A DNA stretch of 64,000 nucleotides, from assembly GCA_035771175.1 (NCBI GenBank), contig CM069595.1, forward strand, positions 263,001 to 327,000, given 5' to 3'. The notes beneath the pieces were generated by a model. The model made no database searches. It was not told where the DNA came from and worked only from the letters and a program-made list of their open reading frames with translations. Shown here piece after piece: positions 26,161 through 38,418 of the stretch. The translations under genes were made by a program, and so were the position numbers. Position 1 is the stretch's first letter. Every line of letters begins with the position of its first letter. Source of the DNA: Paratinospora sagittata. Lineage: Eukaryota > Streptophyta > Magnoliopsida > Ranunculales > Menispermaceae.

Positions 26161-26568
26161 TATTAAAATTTGTATGGCCTCCTGTCTGTGAATCATTTGA
26201 ATGGAGTGTAAATAATGCGCGGGCGGGACTGAAGTCTGGTTATTTGACTCGACTCTTTATTAGATGGTATAAAAAGTTGACTATAGATTGACCCACGCTA
26301 GATGTAAGTAAAATCTGAAAGAAGAAAAAAAACTGACGGGTCAATCAGGACATTTGTTGGATAAGGTGGTAAAACAATAGAGCATTTTCCACGACCAAGT
26401 TTCCGTTTCTTTTGTACGTCTGCAAATTAGTCATTCAAAGCTATAGCTCTCATTTATAGAAGAAAATTAATTTATAGGATTGTAGACTATACATAGATAT
26501 ATAAGTACTGGAACGTTGACCCTACACATGCAGGGAAGATCAGCAGCCTCACGCATCTTTGTGATGCT

Positions 26569-26670
26569 TTAAAACCAACTGCGCTGTACAACTGTAGCAA
26601 TTAAGTACACAAGCAGTACTACAGAGCTAACAATGCCAAAAGCCTCAAACAACTCCAGAATCCAGCTCAT
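26569..26670 (-). CDS. candidate 33-residue single-span membrane peptide
   Basis: An ATG at 26670-26668 opens a 33-codon frame ending in TAA at 26571-26569. The peptide starts MSWILELFEAFG, has a continuous hydrophobic segment of about 17 residues (IVSSVVLLVYLIATVV), and ends QRSWF. That is a clean topology: short polar N-end, one membrane helix, and a basic plus aromatic tail. An upstream ATG in another frame (at about 26679) starts a very short ORF overlapping it. The surrounding 170 bases have higher G+C than the AT-rich neighbourhood. I do not recognise a family; a short ORF can arise by chance, and expression evidence would decide. Confidence 0.35.
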   Translation of the reverse strand: MSWILELFEAFGIVSSVVLLVYLIATVVQRSWF

Positions 26671-26958
26671 GATGAACGCATTTTAATTTGCGCGCAGAAG
26701 GTACCTCTATCTATATCTTCCTTGATTTTAAAGAATTGCAACCAGATAATTAATTAAGCTTCCAGCTCTTTCAACAGAATATATACTCGAGATACCTGTT
26801 TATGCTTCCTATTATTGATACGCTAGAACTTCTAATTTACACCCTTATTATATGGATATTAATGCTTGATAGACATATAAAAATAAAAATAAAAACTCAA
26901 ATCATAAAATAGGTTGAGTAGGCACATACATACATACACCGTTGATTGATTTTATTAG

Positions 26959-27506
26959 TGTTAGGAATTTGAATTCTCCAATGAGAATTTCCAAATTCTA
27001 CATCACACTATAAAAAATATCAACAATAAAAAAAAATACCAAAAATAGAAAAAAATCACAACACAAAAATTTACGTAAAAAAAACTCTAAAATCACGAAC
27101 TGTCAAAGATAAATTCACTATGTAAAAAATTATTACAATCACATAGACATATCATTCAACCCAAAACCCTTTACACCCAATACACACTCTAATCTTTAAA
27201 TGATTACACAAAGATAAAAAAAATCAAGAAGAAGCCAAAGTATATTTCTCACTAAAAGATTTCAAATGCTTCTCTCAGTTTGTTAAGAGTTGCAACTATG
27301 GGTTGCTTGAATAAAATACAAAGCATAATATTTATAGGTTAAATGATATTCTTTGAGGTGAACTAAGTCAATCAAGACAAATATTCACAATCATCCCATA
27401 CAAAAATTAAACTTAATTATTGTCCACCACCAACTCTTCCACTAACTCCGCCTAACATCACCACTAACTTCATAAAATAATATTTTCTTAGGCCAATAAT
27501 TCAACA
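26959..27506 (-). mobile_element. solo LTR, probably Ty1/copia, antisense
   Basis: A 548-bp block starts TGTTAGGAATTTG and ends TTCAACA, with TG/CA ends, flanked by ATTAG (26954-26958) and AATAG (27507-27511), a five-base duplication with one mismatch. On the - strand it has a TATA box (CCTATAAATATTA, near 27330-27342) followed by a leader rich in T and TTG repeats, as in copia LTRs. No internal domain is attached, so it is a solo LTR left by recombination. Confidence 0.55.
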
Positions 27507-27511
27507 AATAG

Positions 27512-28714
27512 TTGGTACAATTCAAATTAATAAAATCATTCATGGGTATAAGCAGGGTCGGTCCTAAATATGTGGAAGCCTAGGGCGAGGTACATAAAAT
27601 TGAGCCTTTTTATATATTAATAAATATTTTTTAATAAATGTCGTAAATACATTAAAAGTTACAAAATTAATAATAAAATTTTAAAATTAACGCAAATAGA
27701 AAATTATTTCAAATTTTACACAAATATCAAATAGTAACAAGTTTATGAAAACACTTGTCTACTATATATATCATGCAAACAACTTGGGGCCCCCAATAAT
27801 TTAATTAATTTTTTTTAAAATAATATTAAAATAAATAAATAAATATAAGGAGAACTTTCTACAATGAAGCCTTTTTCTTTTAATTTCCCTTTTCCATGTT
27901 TATGCATGATTTTAGTCATTTTGATCATAGTAAGAGACAAAATATACCTATTTTTTCTTATAAATTTTTTAATAAAAATCACGTGAAGCGCAGGTGTACA
28001 AAAACTAGTATATATATATATATATATATATAAAGAATCAGTATTTCTTTTTATTAACAATAAATAAAAAAAATATTTAAAGAAATATCTTATGTTTATT
28101 TTTTTGATTCAGTATTTCTTTTTATGCTCTCTGCCACTGCATCTCTGCCAAAATAAAATAACTATTATTGATTAGTTTTATTTTATTTTATTAACAAATC
28201 ATTTTAATAAATCAAACAACATTTTGAGAAAGTTTTTAGTGTTAGCCTGTATATTTAATTAATTAACGTACACTTGAATTTGAATTAGATTTATAAATTT
28301 TATTTTGGAGTCTTCAATTAATTGATATCGTTGCATGAACTTTTTTTGAAAATGTTTATTTAGAAACATGCATTACTTCTAGATATTTAATATACTGGTT
28401 AATTGATTTTTCACAAATATTACATATTTTAATATTTTTTTACCAACATTGAGATGGGAGACAAATATAGCAAGAATGACGAAGGAACGATTACCTGATT
28501 AAAAAAAAAAACTTTTAAATTGAAAAAAATTCACATAAAATGGGTTATTAAACCTGAAGAGAAAACGAATGACTTTGAAGGGACTGCTACAGCGTTGCCT
28601 TTTGAACATTTGACCAGAGATTGAAAAGATGTATTTGCAAAGAGTCGCGTGTGAAACGGCGACGTTTTACCATGGCATTTACAATCGCATTTAATGCTCT
28701 TTACAACATTTTAT
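27512..28714. other. AT-rich intergenic DNA
   Basis: No gene is supported. A CAGGGTCGGTCCTAAAT stretch at about 27554 looks like the end of a non-autonomous DNA transposon, but its partner end was not found. A (TA)n run lies near 28010-28031. Confidence 0.4.
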
Positions 28715-28962
28715 TAAAGGGTCGGACTAAATCCACCCACCATTTTCTCTTTTTTTCACTCACTTAATCAAAAAATTAAAAAGATAAAAAGGCCTTTATA
28801 TAAAATTACTAAAAATAACTTATTAAAACCCTCCTTAAACTCTCCCTTTCTCTTTATCCACTCATTTTCTATCTTAAATTCTATAACCCTTCAACTCTTT
28901 AATTCATCTCAATCTTCAATCCTCTCATTTTCTTATATTTTTTCAAATCAAAAACATACATT

Positions 28963-31900
28963 TAAGGGTGACAATTTGAGTCATTTAGCCCGACTCGACC
29001 TGATCCCGTCGAGCCTAAGAATAATTGTGTGACGCCCCGAAAATTATTTCATCTAGTCCATAACCCAATTGCACTTTGCCCAAACTCTATGCGTTGCCTT
29101 GTTATGTTTGGTGTTTGTTTGATGGTTGTTTAATATTTGTATAGTTGATGCTTGATAATATATATAAATATATGTATCATAAATTGTATATGGGTCATGT
29201 TAAATTAATTATAATACATATATTATTATTTATGCATGGGCCCATTAAACCATGAATTGATATGAGTTAGGATTGATTGAATAAAAGGATAAATGAGGAT
29301 GAAAATTTGGTGTATTAAATAGATTGGACATTTAAAATACATGGAAGCATGATATTGGTTAAAATACATGTGGTTGGTATGGGTAGTATGAGACCAACAC
29401 ATGTGAAGGTTGGTGCATGAAAGTGGACAAGTGTCCCATGCTCACTTCTCTTCTTCAAGGAAGTGCTAGAATGAGTAGAGGGAATCAAGGAGGGAATCAA
29501 GGAAAAAATCAAGGAGGGAATCAAGGAAGTGCTAGAAAGAGGTGAGTGGAGAGAAAGGAAACAAAGAAGAGAAAGAAAAGAAGAGAAAGGAAAGAAGAAG
29601 AGAAATGAGGAAGTTGCAGGAGGAAGATCTCTGCGACGTTTTCATCAAAGTGCTGAATCTTTGCGATATATGGTCAGATTGAGCTCAAATTTGTCAGCAA
29701 GTTCGTAGCTTATGGTTATTCATTCTGTCGGTGGAGATCGTGACTAAAGGTTTCGTTTAAGAGATCTAACCTCTCAAACAAAGCTGGTCGGAAAGTCTAG
29801 ATTTCTCGTGTCGTTTCGCTCAAACTTGTAGATCTCCTCAATCTACCGTTTGATGGATATCAAATTTGGGTATGTAGTTTATAACTGATATTTCTGTATT
29901 CTGAACGGTGGAGATGTTTATGCGTTAAGTATTTTGTGTGATATAGTCATCTGAGTTTGAGTATTTGCAGCAGGAAAGGAGAAATTGTCTAATTAGAGAC
30001 TTGTTCATCAAATATACTTATCTTTTCGGTCCACCGTTGGATTGGGCTGATATTTGGACAGAAGGTTTTTTTCTTCACATAATTCAATCTGTACGGTTTA
30101 TTTTGTGATTACATATTTCTGTTGGTAGATTGATACATCTGAACAGAATATTAAATGAAGAATTGGTAGGGTTGCTTGTATTAGACCTAAATTTAGAATA
30201 TGAACTTAGACCTTTCCAAATAGCTTGCATGTCAACTATGTTGACCTAGTTGCCATTGTTGATGAACCCATGATGCAAAATCAGTGATATACATGGCTGA
30301 ACATGGTGACCTAATATAAATCGGCAATATGGCCTAAGTATGAAATATTTCATATTTTAGGGCTTTTGATGCTTTTGACCTAGAATCATTGAATTGATGC
30401 AACTTATGTTTAATTAAGCATGATTAGGGTTGATTATGCTACTGATTTGGTGGTTGTGACCATATCATGGGTTAGGCCTACTTGTGATCAAGTGACCCAA
30501 TTTGGGCATGTTTATGCCTAAGGAATTGAAAATTAGTATTTTTGATTAATAGAATGGTTTATGAATGAGAACTATGCATTAGAGGCCTAAGTCATGTGAT
30601 TTGAGTTGAATGATGGGATTAGATGAGATTTAGGCCTATTGTTTATATGTGGGTTGATTTAGGGTTGATGTGTAATGTCTATATGATTGAGCATAGAAAT
30701 TGATGTATGGTAGGATATTGATGTATGTTTCAGGATCTTGATTGGGTTGATTCAGTTTGGTGGTCGTGTGTGGTTAAATACCCTCGCGAGGCTTGGTTGT
30801 GAGTAGACTTCATTTATGATTATATCTTTTATGTCATCATATCACTTATATATATTGTATGTTGAAAGCATGAATGTGTTCTAATGTTTTGAATGATGCA
30901 TTGATTTGAGAAAAACTTATGACTTTGGTTGGGCCCATCTATCTGGCTAATAGGGGGACTTAACATTGTCATAGGAGGGTTTTAGGAAAGGAAATGATTG
31001 GGGTAACGGTACGGTAAAATAGACGTGCACTAGTAACCCCAAATAAAACATGATTGGGACCAACGGTACGGTGAAATAAACGTGAACTAGTAACCCAATG
31101 CAAGTGGAATGTGGATCCAAATTGATAAGCTTTTACTTGCATCGAACTTATTATAAATGCTTGATATCTATATGTTATGAGCTTTTAATCATGCTACACA
31201 TTGACATGCATACATGATATTTATTGATGAGTATTGATAGCATATTTGAATTCTATTCACTGGGCACCGTTGGCTCACCCTTATTTTCCTCTTTCAGGTC
31301 CTTCTGTCCCGAATAAGGGCAAAAGAGTAGTTATATCTTGAGGGCCTTGCCTGCGAGAGAATCCAAGGCCTCGATGTGAGTTGAGAGACATTTTGATTGA
31401 ACTGTGTTTTAAATTATGAAGTATTATATTTTGGATTATGTAATTAAACACTTATCACATTGTAGTATGGGTGAGTTGGGACTTGTTAGATAGACCATGT
31501 GGGCATATGACGGTTTTTATTTGTACCCACAATTTTGGACTTTATGTGTATGTCAATTTTAATGGACTGTAAGGATTATGATTTTATTTGTGGTTCGTTT
31601 TTATGGATTATCTCTTGTCTTTGATGATTAATACGGTGGGTAGTTTTGTTTAGTACCTTTTGATATTATGTCGTTGTTTGAGATAAGGCTCGTAGGGTCT
31701 CAACCTCCTCACGGGAGTTGATGAGTGGTCGGAGATGCCTACGCCGGGCGTCCCGCCTCGGCATTCCGCACGCCATTTCCTGTGGGGTTGGTGGTCCGGG
31801 GTGCGGGGTCGCCACAAATTGGACTGGGCTAAGTCAAGACTTATAAAATTTCTGGCCGGATAGAGACAACATTAAAAAGTCTTAGCTCAAACCCAACCTA

Positions 31901-32258
31901 AATAAATATATAAGTTTGTGCATGTGTATATATATGTATGATATATTCTCTAATTATGTAATACTCTTGAATCTTAATTATGTTTTGTTTTTACCATTTT
32001 ATACTATAATTTTATACTATATATATAATATACTCTTATTAAGAAATAGAGTAGGTATGTGGATTATTTATATTATATACCTAATTGAACATACTCTTAA
32101 TAATGTATATGTAATGCAAATATAAATCTTTAATTAAATAATGCTATTGACTTAATTAAATATATATTATGCACACTTTATACACTCTTAATTGTAATAA
32201 TACACTTGATTATATTTTTTATCATCATATATACATATACATATATATACATTCGTAC

Positions 32259-32289
<31 letters not shown>

Positions 32290-32614
32290 ATTTTTTTGAT
32301 ACAATGTATTATGTATGTGGTACATATTATATTTATATATAATATATATACTTTAATTATATAATACAATTTTAATTATGTTTTGTTTTGTTTATTTATG
32401 TATGTATGTACGTATATATAATTAGGCCCAATCTTTGGCCCTTTTGATCAGGTTAGCGGGTCAGGTAGGGTCTAGCTATGTGATCTCAAATCCGTTTAAT
32501 AAGTTTTAAAATCGGGTCGAGCCGGCTTATGCAATAGTTGGGCCAAAGTTTGGATCAGGCCATTTATAACGGGTCGGGTCAAGCCCATGGCCTTGGGCCA
32601 AATTGTCACTCCTA
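28963..32614. mobile_element. non-autonomous hAT-like element carrying a solo LTR
   Basis: Ends are inverted: TAAGGGTGACAATTTG at 28963 and, reverse-complemented from 32614, TAGGAGTGACAATTTG. Flanks are CATACATT (28955-28962) and CATATATT (32615-32622), an 8-bp duplication with one mismatch, the size expected for hAT. Removing the 2.8-kb LTR and its duplication leaves an element of about 0.86 kb with no transposase, rich in (TA)n and ACATAC-type repeats on the right side. Confidence 0.68.
29028..31816 (+). mobile_element. 2.8-kb solo LTR of a Ty3/gypsy-type element
   Basis: Starts TGTGACGCCCCG and ends GGGGTCGCCACA, with a perfect five-base duplication AATTG at 29023-29027 and 31817-31821. 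Length 2789 bp with no gag or pol attached, so it is a solo LTR. Inside are tandem repeats: a GGGAATCAAGGA-type unit at about 29478-29526, and a 57-bp unit around 30996-31110 containing AACGGTACGGT and CTAGTAACCC. Very long LTRs with this start are known from Tekay-type chromoviruses; that lineage call is inference. Confidence 0.85.
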
Positions 32615-33384
32615 CATATATTTTTACCCTTTTGAAGTGTTTTTCTTTTCTTTTTCTTTTTTTTTTGCAAAAACATGACCAAAATAAAAGAGAAAGGGGG
32701 GGGGGGGAGCGGGCGAAAATGAGTTTTAAAACTCAGAAAAATCGCCCTTAGATTAGGTGTGTCTGACCCTACGTGGACGGACAAAATGAAGTATGTCCGA
32801 CCCTAACAAGATGGATGTATCTTTTCTATTTAGCCCATCAGGGTCAGATATAAAAATAAAAAAATACATTGTCTTGGGTCGGACACACCTCTTTGTGTTC
32901 AATTAATCGTGGTTGAACATAAAACAAACTGTACAACCCTGATGGATCAGACGTCTCTAAATTCGGCACGCCGAAATGGGTTGCCGAAACCCATTTTTGC
33001 CACCTCATTCCATTATTTTTATCTATTTTTTTGTGAAAAAAATATGTAAATCCAACAATAACATATTGAAATATATTTAGAACATGTAAAAATCATGTTT
33101 TACTTATCGATTTGTGATTTAAGATTTGACTTGAAACCCGAAATAATTCAATTTTTTCACAAGATTTTGCTAGGTTGTTGCTCACAAACTTTCATAATGT
33201 TGTTTTAACCTTTCGAATGATTGAAAAACTTGAAGAAATAATGAATTAATGGGAAGGATAAAAATAAAAGGGGCAAAATAGAGATTTGGGTAGGTAAAAA
33301 GAGATAGATTGTTTGATTTTAAAATTTTAGGTGTAAGTGGGTGAACAAAGAAAAATGAGTAAGTAAATTTAACTAAACCCTTAT

Positions 33385-34486
33385 TATGTAATAGATATTT
33401 ATATATAATATAAATATATGCACCTTCGAAATTTGGGGGGCCGGGCGTGGGGTCTCGTATATGTGTGTGCTAACTCAGCTTAGTTTATGATTTAAGATAT
33501 TTGATGTCCATGTAGTATTATCCTTATTATACGGTGGATGTCTCTCTGCTCGTTAGGCATATCAATCATTGGTTCTTAGTTAACTCCCTTTAAATCTCAT
33601 TCAGATTTTTTTGAAGAAATAAAGTAAAGATTATGAAATCTTCATATTATTTTAAGTTAATAATATTATGATAATAAATCATGCATCCTTGTATACGGTG
33701 ATTAATTTAAAGCGATCAGGTAATTGTTTTAGTTTCTTCTCCCACCAGAGAACCCTGCGAAGAGATGAGAGAGAGAGATGGGCGAGGTGATGAGGATATA
33801 TTACTAATAATAATAACAGCAGTCGCTATAGGTATATGAGCGGTTGATTTTCAAAGTCAACCTCTTCGTGTCACACAAGCAAGCGTCGTTCTTGGTTTTG
33901 TTCTCGTTCTCCTCCAAAAAAGCTGTTTGTGGATAAGGACTAAACAAAGGACCCAATAATGCACTTCACATGCATGACTCAATCATCATATATATATACA
34001 TATACAGCCGACTACTAATTAAGAGTAGCAGGTTAATGTGGGGGAGGGGTGTGTTTATTTAAATTTAATAATGAAATACAATGGTTTATATATGCTATGA
34101 GACATCCCATTAATTCCAATTAAATTAACAAAAATAAGTGGCTTTGACAAAATTTAGGCTGACACATGCGTGCATGTGTTGGTGTTAAGGCTCTATGACC
34201 CTTTCTACAATGGCTAGTCTCCTTTGTTTAATTCATTACGACCACGGTACCTAAATAAATAAGGCGATGATTAATTAATCATGTATGTGCTTAATTCTCA
34301 ATTAATTCCCAAAACTTCATTAAAAAGAATATAAAACCTCATTATGCATTTAATTAAATTACACTACCACTGTCCTTTAAGAATAATTTATATATATATA
34401 ATGTAAGATGAATTGACATGGAAACCCACCGGAAGAGGCCCAAGAGAGGGGCGGGGGAGGTCTATAGATCATTAAATTAATATGCA

Positions 34487-34525
<39 letters not shown>

Positions 34526-34614
34526 TAGAGAAAATAAAAGTGAACGGGGCTACTGGCCAATTATCCTTCAATATTAGTAAGATGCTCTTTTAGGATATTG
34601 AACTAATCTCTTAA
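33385..34614. other. intergenic DNA, no gene seen
   Basis: AT-rich with a (TA)n tract at about 34490-34520. The ORF at 34377-34571 on the - strand reads through that tract and is not credible as a gene. Confidence 0.45.
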
Positions 34615-34832
34615 TTTATTTATTTTTTTGTTTATTGGTTTTTGAGCCCCTGGAGGTGTCCTATTACCTTTCAGGTCGATATTAGTTCTCTCAAAATTTG
34701 AGGTTCTACAGAGATTTATAGGCGTCTCTTCCACTTAGGATTTGACTGAGGCAGGGCTCAAACCCGTGATCGCATCCCTCAACTTATCTCGGGGTCTACT
34801 CTCCGTGCCATAAGACCAACCCACGGTTGGTT
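34615..34832 (-). mobile_element. tRNA-derived SINE
   Basis: Read on the - strand, the 5' end begins at 34832 with an RNA polymerase III A-box-like TGGTCTTATGGC (34818-34807) and a B-box-like GGTTTGAGCCC (34764-34754), about 45 bases apart as in tRNA promoters. The B box has one C-to-T change from consensus. The 3' end is A-rich (AAAAACCAATAAACAAAAAAATAAATAA). A weak flanking duplication, TCTTAATTTA against TCTTAAATTT, is visible at about 34608 and 34833. Confidence 0.6.
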
Positions 34833-34999
34833 CTTAAATTTTCAAAGTTAAAATTAGTACCCCTAATTAGCTACCTTATTTTCTCCTCACCGGCACCATT
34901 CGGCTTCTATATACATATGCCTTTAAACATCCATATATACAGGCCTGACCTTAGAGCAAGGCTCAGAGGGCGACTGTTCCAGGCCCTTAAATTTTGAAA

Positions 35000-35049
<50 letters not shown>

Positions 35050-36535
35050 TGATAGACCTTTTGATGGTAGTGGACCCTTTGGTAGTTGTAAATAATGATG
35101 GACTTATTTATTCTTAAAATGTAGAGAATTTAGACTCATTTTTTAAAAAAAATTAATTAAATTATTTGGGAGCTCAAATTTTGTACCAAAATACTTATAT
35201 AGTATTTCTTGATATATATGCATTAAGGTATAAGGTTGCTTTCCTAGCAATATTAATTACCCACCTCCATCATCCAAAATAGCTAAAGCAGCTTATTACC
35301 ATAACGGAGAGCATCATCAAGGGGAACCCTACAGCTGATACAGGGATAATGACGACAAATTACTGGCTATTTATATTTAATTGCTCTACATCATCCCATA
35401 ATTAAGCTTTCCTCTTAATTCACCATGCAAATTACAGATCCTTTCCCTTAGATTGGAAGTTTTTGTTGCTTTAGGAAAATGTGTCTGAAGATAAAATGCT
35501 AATGCCTTAAGGAAACTGTAAGACATGGCCCTGTCAGATTGAGAGTCACTATCATTTGAAGTGTTGATCTGACTATTAGGTGAACTACGTTCTATCTACT
35601 TATTTATCATGAAGTTTGGCTATTTCTTTCACATATATATCTGCAGTCTGGAGATTATATATTTTTTAGGCCGGGCATAACAGGAGCTAACCAAATCATT
35701 CTCTTGCTTTCATAGCCTTCCAAATCAAGCAAAGGAAAGGATGTTGGTCTATATGGAATAAAATTAACCTAAGGGAGACAGCTATGATGCATATGTCTTC
35801 AAAACAATTTAGCCTTAAAGGATGAGGAGAAGTGACTTCATACAGTCAAAAAGTGAAAACCATCTCTATCTCTAGGAGACACTGATAGACATCCATTTCA
35901 AAAATAAAATAAAATAAAAAATGGTTTCTTTCCTTCAGACTTTCATTGGAAAAAACGCTCGTGAGCTTCACGGATTTTCAATTAATTTGACAAATAGTAC
36001 GAATAGGAGAACTCATGACAGTGTGTGATATAGAAAAATATCATGCATGTATAATAAATATATGAAGGAAATTAATTAGCGGATCAAACCAATTAAGGAG
36101 ATTAAAAGAAAAGAGATGCTGATCTCGTTTACAGGTACAATTACAAGCTATAATAATATAATATGATTCAAAAACAATTAAAATGAAGCAAAGATCATGA
36201 GAAATATTAAACAGTACTGGAGCAAAGCCTTATTTGGGCAACTCATCAATCTCACACCAAGAACAAGGGGTGAGACGGAATCTGCGCTCACAAAATGTTC
36301 TAATAATTAGAAGACCGATCAAAAGCTGAGAATTCTTTTCTTGTATCAGACCTATTTACAAAGAGGAAATAAAATCTGTGGAACATACATACACACCTGT
36401 AATCAGAGAAGAAGAAGGAGTACTCTTTATTCAAGCCTTTCCAAATTGAAAATTCTGTATTACTTTCTCTTTTTCTTTTCTTTTTTTAGCTGTTTCCTCC
36501 TATTAATCAGAGGCTCCACGTGTTAAATACAAGCC
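34833..36535. other. intergenic DNA and 3' flank of the MYB gene
   Basis: A 40-base (TA)n run lies at about 35005-35044. The block at 34940-34980 (GGCCTGACCTTAGAGCAAGGC and on) looks like a DNA-transposon end. The last 300 bases are the likely 3' UTR of the MYB gene on the - strand. No other gene is supported. Confidence 0.4.
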
Positions 36536-38418
36536 TTAAATCTGCTGCCCAAATGCTTCTGCTTCATTACGTCTCTGGAAATCCTTAGCATATATATCTG
36601 CTGCTTGAAATTGCTGTTGCTGCTGCCACGTACTGCTGGAACCACCAGTAGTTATACAATGGGCTTCTGATTTAATTTCATTGCAAAGAGTTTGATCATG
36701 AGTACTACTACTTTGGTTGTGTGTAGAGGCCATTAATCCTGTCACTAAGAATGGGTTATGGAGATAATCGGGCCATTTGATTTCCTCCGTCGTATCACCT
36801 TCTACTATTGGATGGATTCGGGCTTCCTTGTCCGAGGGACTGCAGTGATTTTCAGCTAATCCCCATGAGAAGACACTGTTCTCAAAGAAAGAAGAGTTAT
36901 TTCCTTGCAATTCGATAGTAGTACTACTACTGGTTCCGTTGTTGCTGCTGCTATTACTTGAAGTTGCTGCAGCTTCCCAGTACTGTACGCCGCCGCCGCC
37001 TCTCATGCTAATTAAAGAGCCTGGAGGATCACTACTAGTAGTACCAATAGGGGGCTTCAAACCCACACCAGTTGCAGACACAGATGGAAGAAGGACAGAT
37101 AGTGAGTTGTTATTGGAATTGAATCCGGTGTTCATCTCGAATGGCCTGCAGTTTTGGGTTTGGGTTAACCATAGAGCTGAGTTTTGGTTCATTGAAGAAG
37201 AAAGTACCCCAGCATTGGGCCCATAATTCAACTGCTGAAGATGGAAGAAATTATCCATAGAATCCGTGGCGGAAGGCCTGCAACTGGAAGTGGAGCTCTC
37301 GTGCGATGTTATGAATCTATCGAAGAACAAGTCCTTGGTGGATGTGGGTGTCACTGAGTTGTCGTTGAAATTAGTAGTGGTGGTGGTGTTGTTGATCTTG
37401 GAGCTTGAACAACCTTCAATTGACAAGAGCTGGTTTCCGGACATTAAAGAAGAAGAAGAAGAAGGCGGTGGCGGTGGCGGCGGCGGCGGCGGCGGCGTCT
37501 GATGGGGCTTTGACTCAGGTGAAGGTAGTAGTGTAATAGAATTATTTCTGGGTGGCTTAGAAATTTCTGGTTTGAGGAGGTTAAGTTCATTGGAAACCTG
37601 TGAGGCAGTTGGAGGATTTTGGAGGGTGGTGTTGGAGGGAAATTTTTCGTCTGCGTTTTCGACTTCGGAGAGAGGTTGATGGGTGTTGGGATCAATACCT
37701 CTCTGTCTAAGCTTCTTCTTTATGCAAGAATTCCACAGATTTTTTATTTCATTGTCGGTTCTTCCCGGTAGCTGCGCTGCAATTTGGGACCACCTGATGA
37801 AGTTTAAGTTGGGAGAGAACCAATGAATTTTAATGAAAATTATGTGCGTATGAAACCAGAAGTAAAGAGAAAAGAGAGAGAGAGAGAGAGAGAGAGAAGC
37901 GCAAGACATTTTGAGTTGGGTTTTTATAAATTACATAATCAAAACTCCAGAGGGTGGGTAATTACCGGTTTCCTAGTACTGCATGGAGTTCAATTATGAG
38001 GTTCTCTTCCTGCTGTGAGAATGTGCCTCTCTTCAAATCAGGCCTCAGGTAGTTTATCCACCTCAACCTGCAGCTCTTTCCGCATCTTTGAAGACCTGCA
38101 ATTTTCATTTTCTTTTTTTGTTAAACCATTAATTATATATATTAAAGATCCAACTTCACAATTCTTCTCATGTTTTGCTGCATTATTCTTACCCCAAAAC
38201 TGATGAATTCTGAATCTTTATTTTTTGGGTCTCTCTGTTTAAAAAAATAAGAAGATGAAGAAAAAAAAAAGGAAGCTAAAATTACCAGCTAGCTTTGGCA
38301 CTGAGCTCCAACACCCATGACCATACTTAGTAATATGCCTGAGAAGCTTCTCATCTTCCTCAGGGGACCAAAGACCTTTCCTCAGTTTTTGCTTGTAACA
38401 GCAAGAGTGTCTCCCCAT
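36536..38418 (-). CDS. MYB61: R2R3-MYB transcription factor, MYB61/MYB50 type
   Basis: Exons 38418-38286 (133 nt), 38095-37966 (130 nt) and 37793-36536 give 506 aa; the 133/130 pattern and phases are classic for R2R3-MYB genes. The start is [17 protein letters not shown]; a longer in-frame reading at 38436 begins at TTG and is not used. R2 spans about 13-66 and R3 about 67-117, with [14 protein letters not shown] and then [16 protein letters not shown], which points to the MYB61/MYB50 subgroup. The C-terminal half has 12 prolines at 188-199, Ser, Asn and Thr runs, the motif EIKWPDYL near 425-432, and an AKDFQRR-like end. In Arabidopsis MYB61 controls secondary wall formation, stomatal aperture and carbon allocation; the role here is inferred from family. 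The symbol marks the clade, not proven orthology. Confidence 0.9.

Larger units (their letters stand above)
28715..33384. mobile_element. outer TIR-type element containing a nested hAT-like element and a solo LTR
   Basis: The left arm (about 28715-28770, AAAGGGTCGGACTAAATCC...) and the reverse complement of the right arm (about 33331-33384, AAGGGTTTAGTTAAATTTAC...) align over about 55 bases, with a shared TTTTTC(A)CTCACTT-like block. The same right-arm sequence recurs at 59160-59328, so this is a repeat family. No coding sequence is seen. Target-site duplication is unclear. The interior is interrupted at 28963 by the hAT-like element. Confidence 0.55.

Noticed and set aside
29470..29530. Regularly spaced repeats considered as a CRISPR-like array
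   Set aside because: Units are adjacent imperfect tandem repeats without unique spacers, inside a plant LTR.
32178..32369. 63-codon ORF on the - strand rich in Tyr and Ile
   Set aside because: It is translation of (TA)n and ACATAC repeats inside the hAT-like element.
37266..37695. ORFs on both strands around the Pro-coding repeat
   Set aside because: Frame-shifted or antisense readings of the MYB exon through a GGC/GGT repeat.
37794..37909. N-terminal extension of the MYB last exon beginning MSCASLSL
   Set aside because: It reads through intron 2, including a (GA)n tract; the acceptor at 37794-37795 joins correctly to exon 2.
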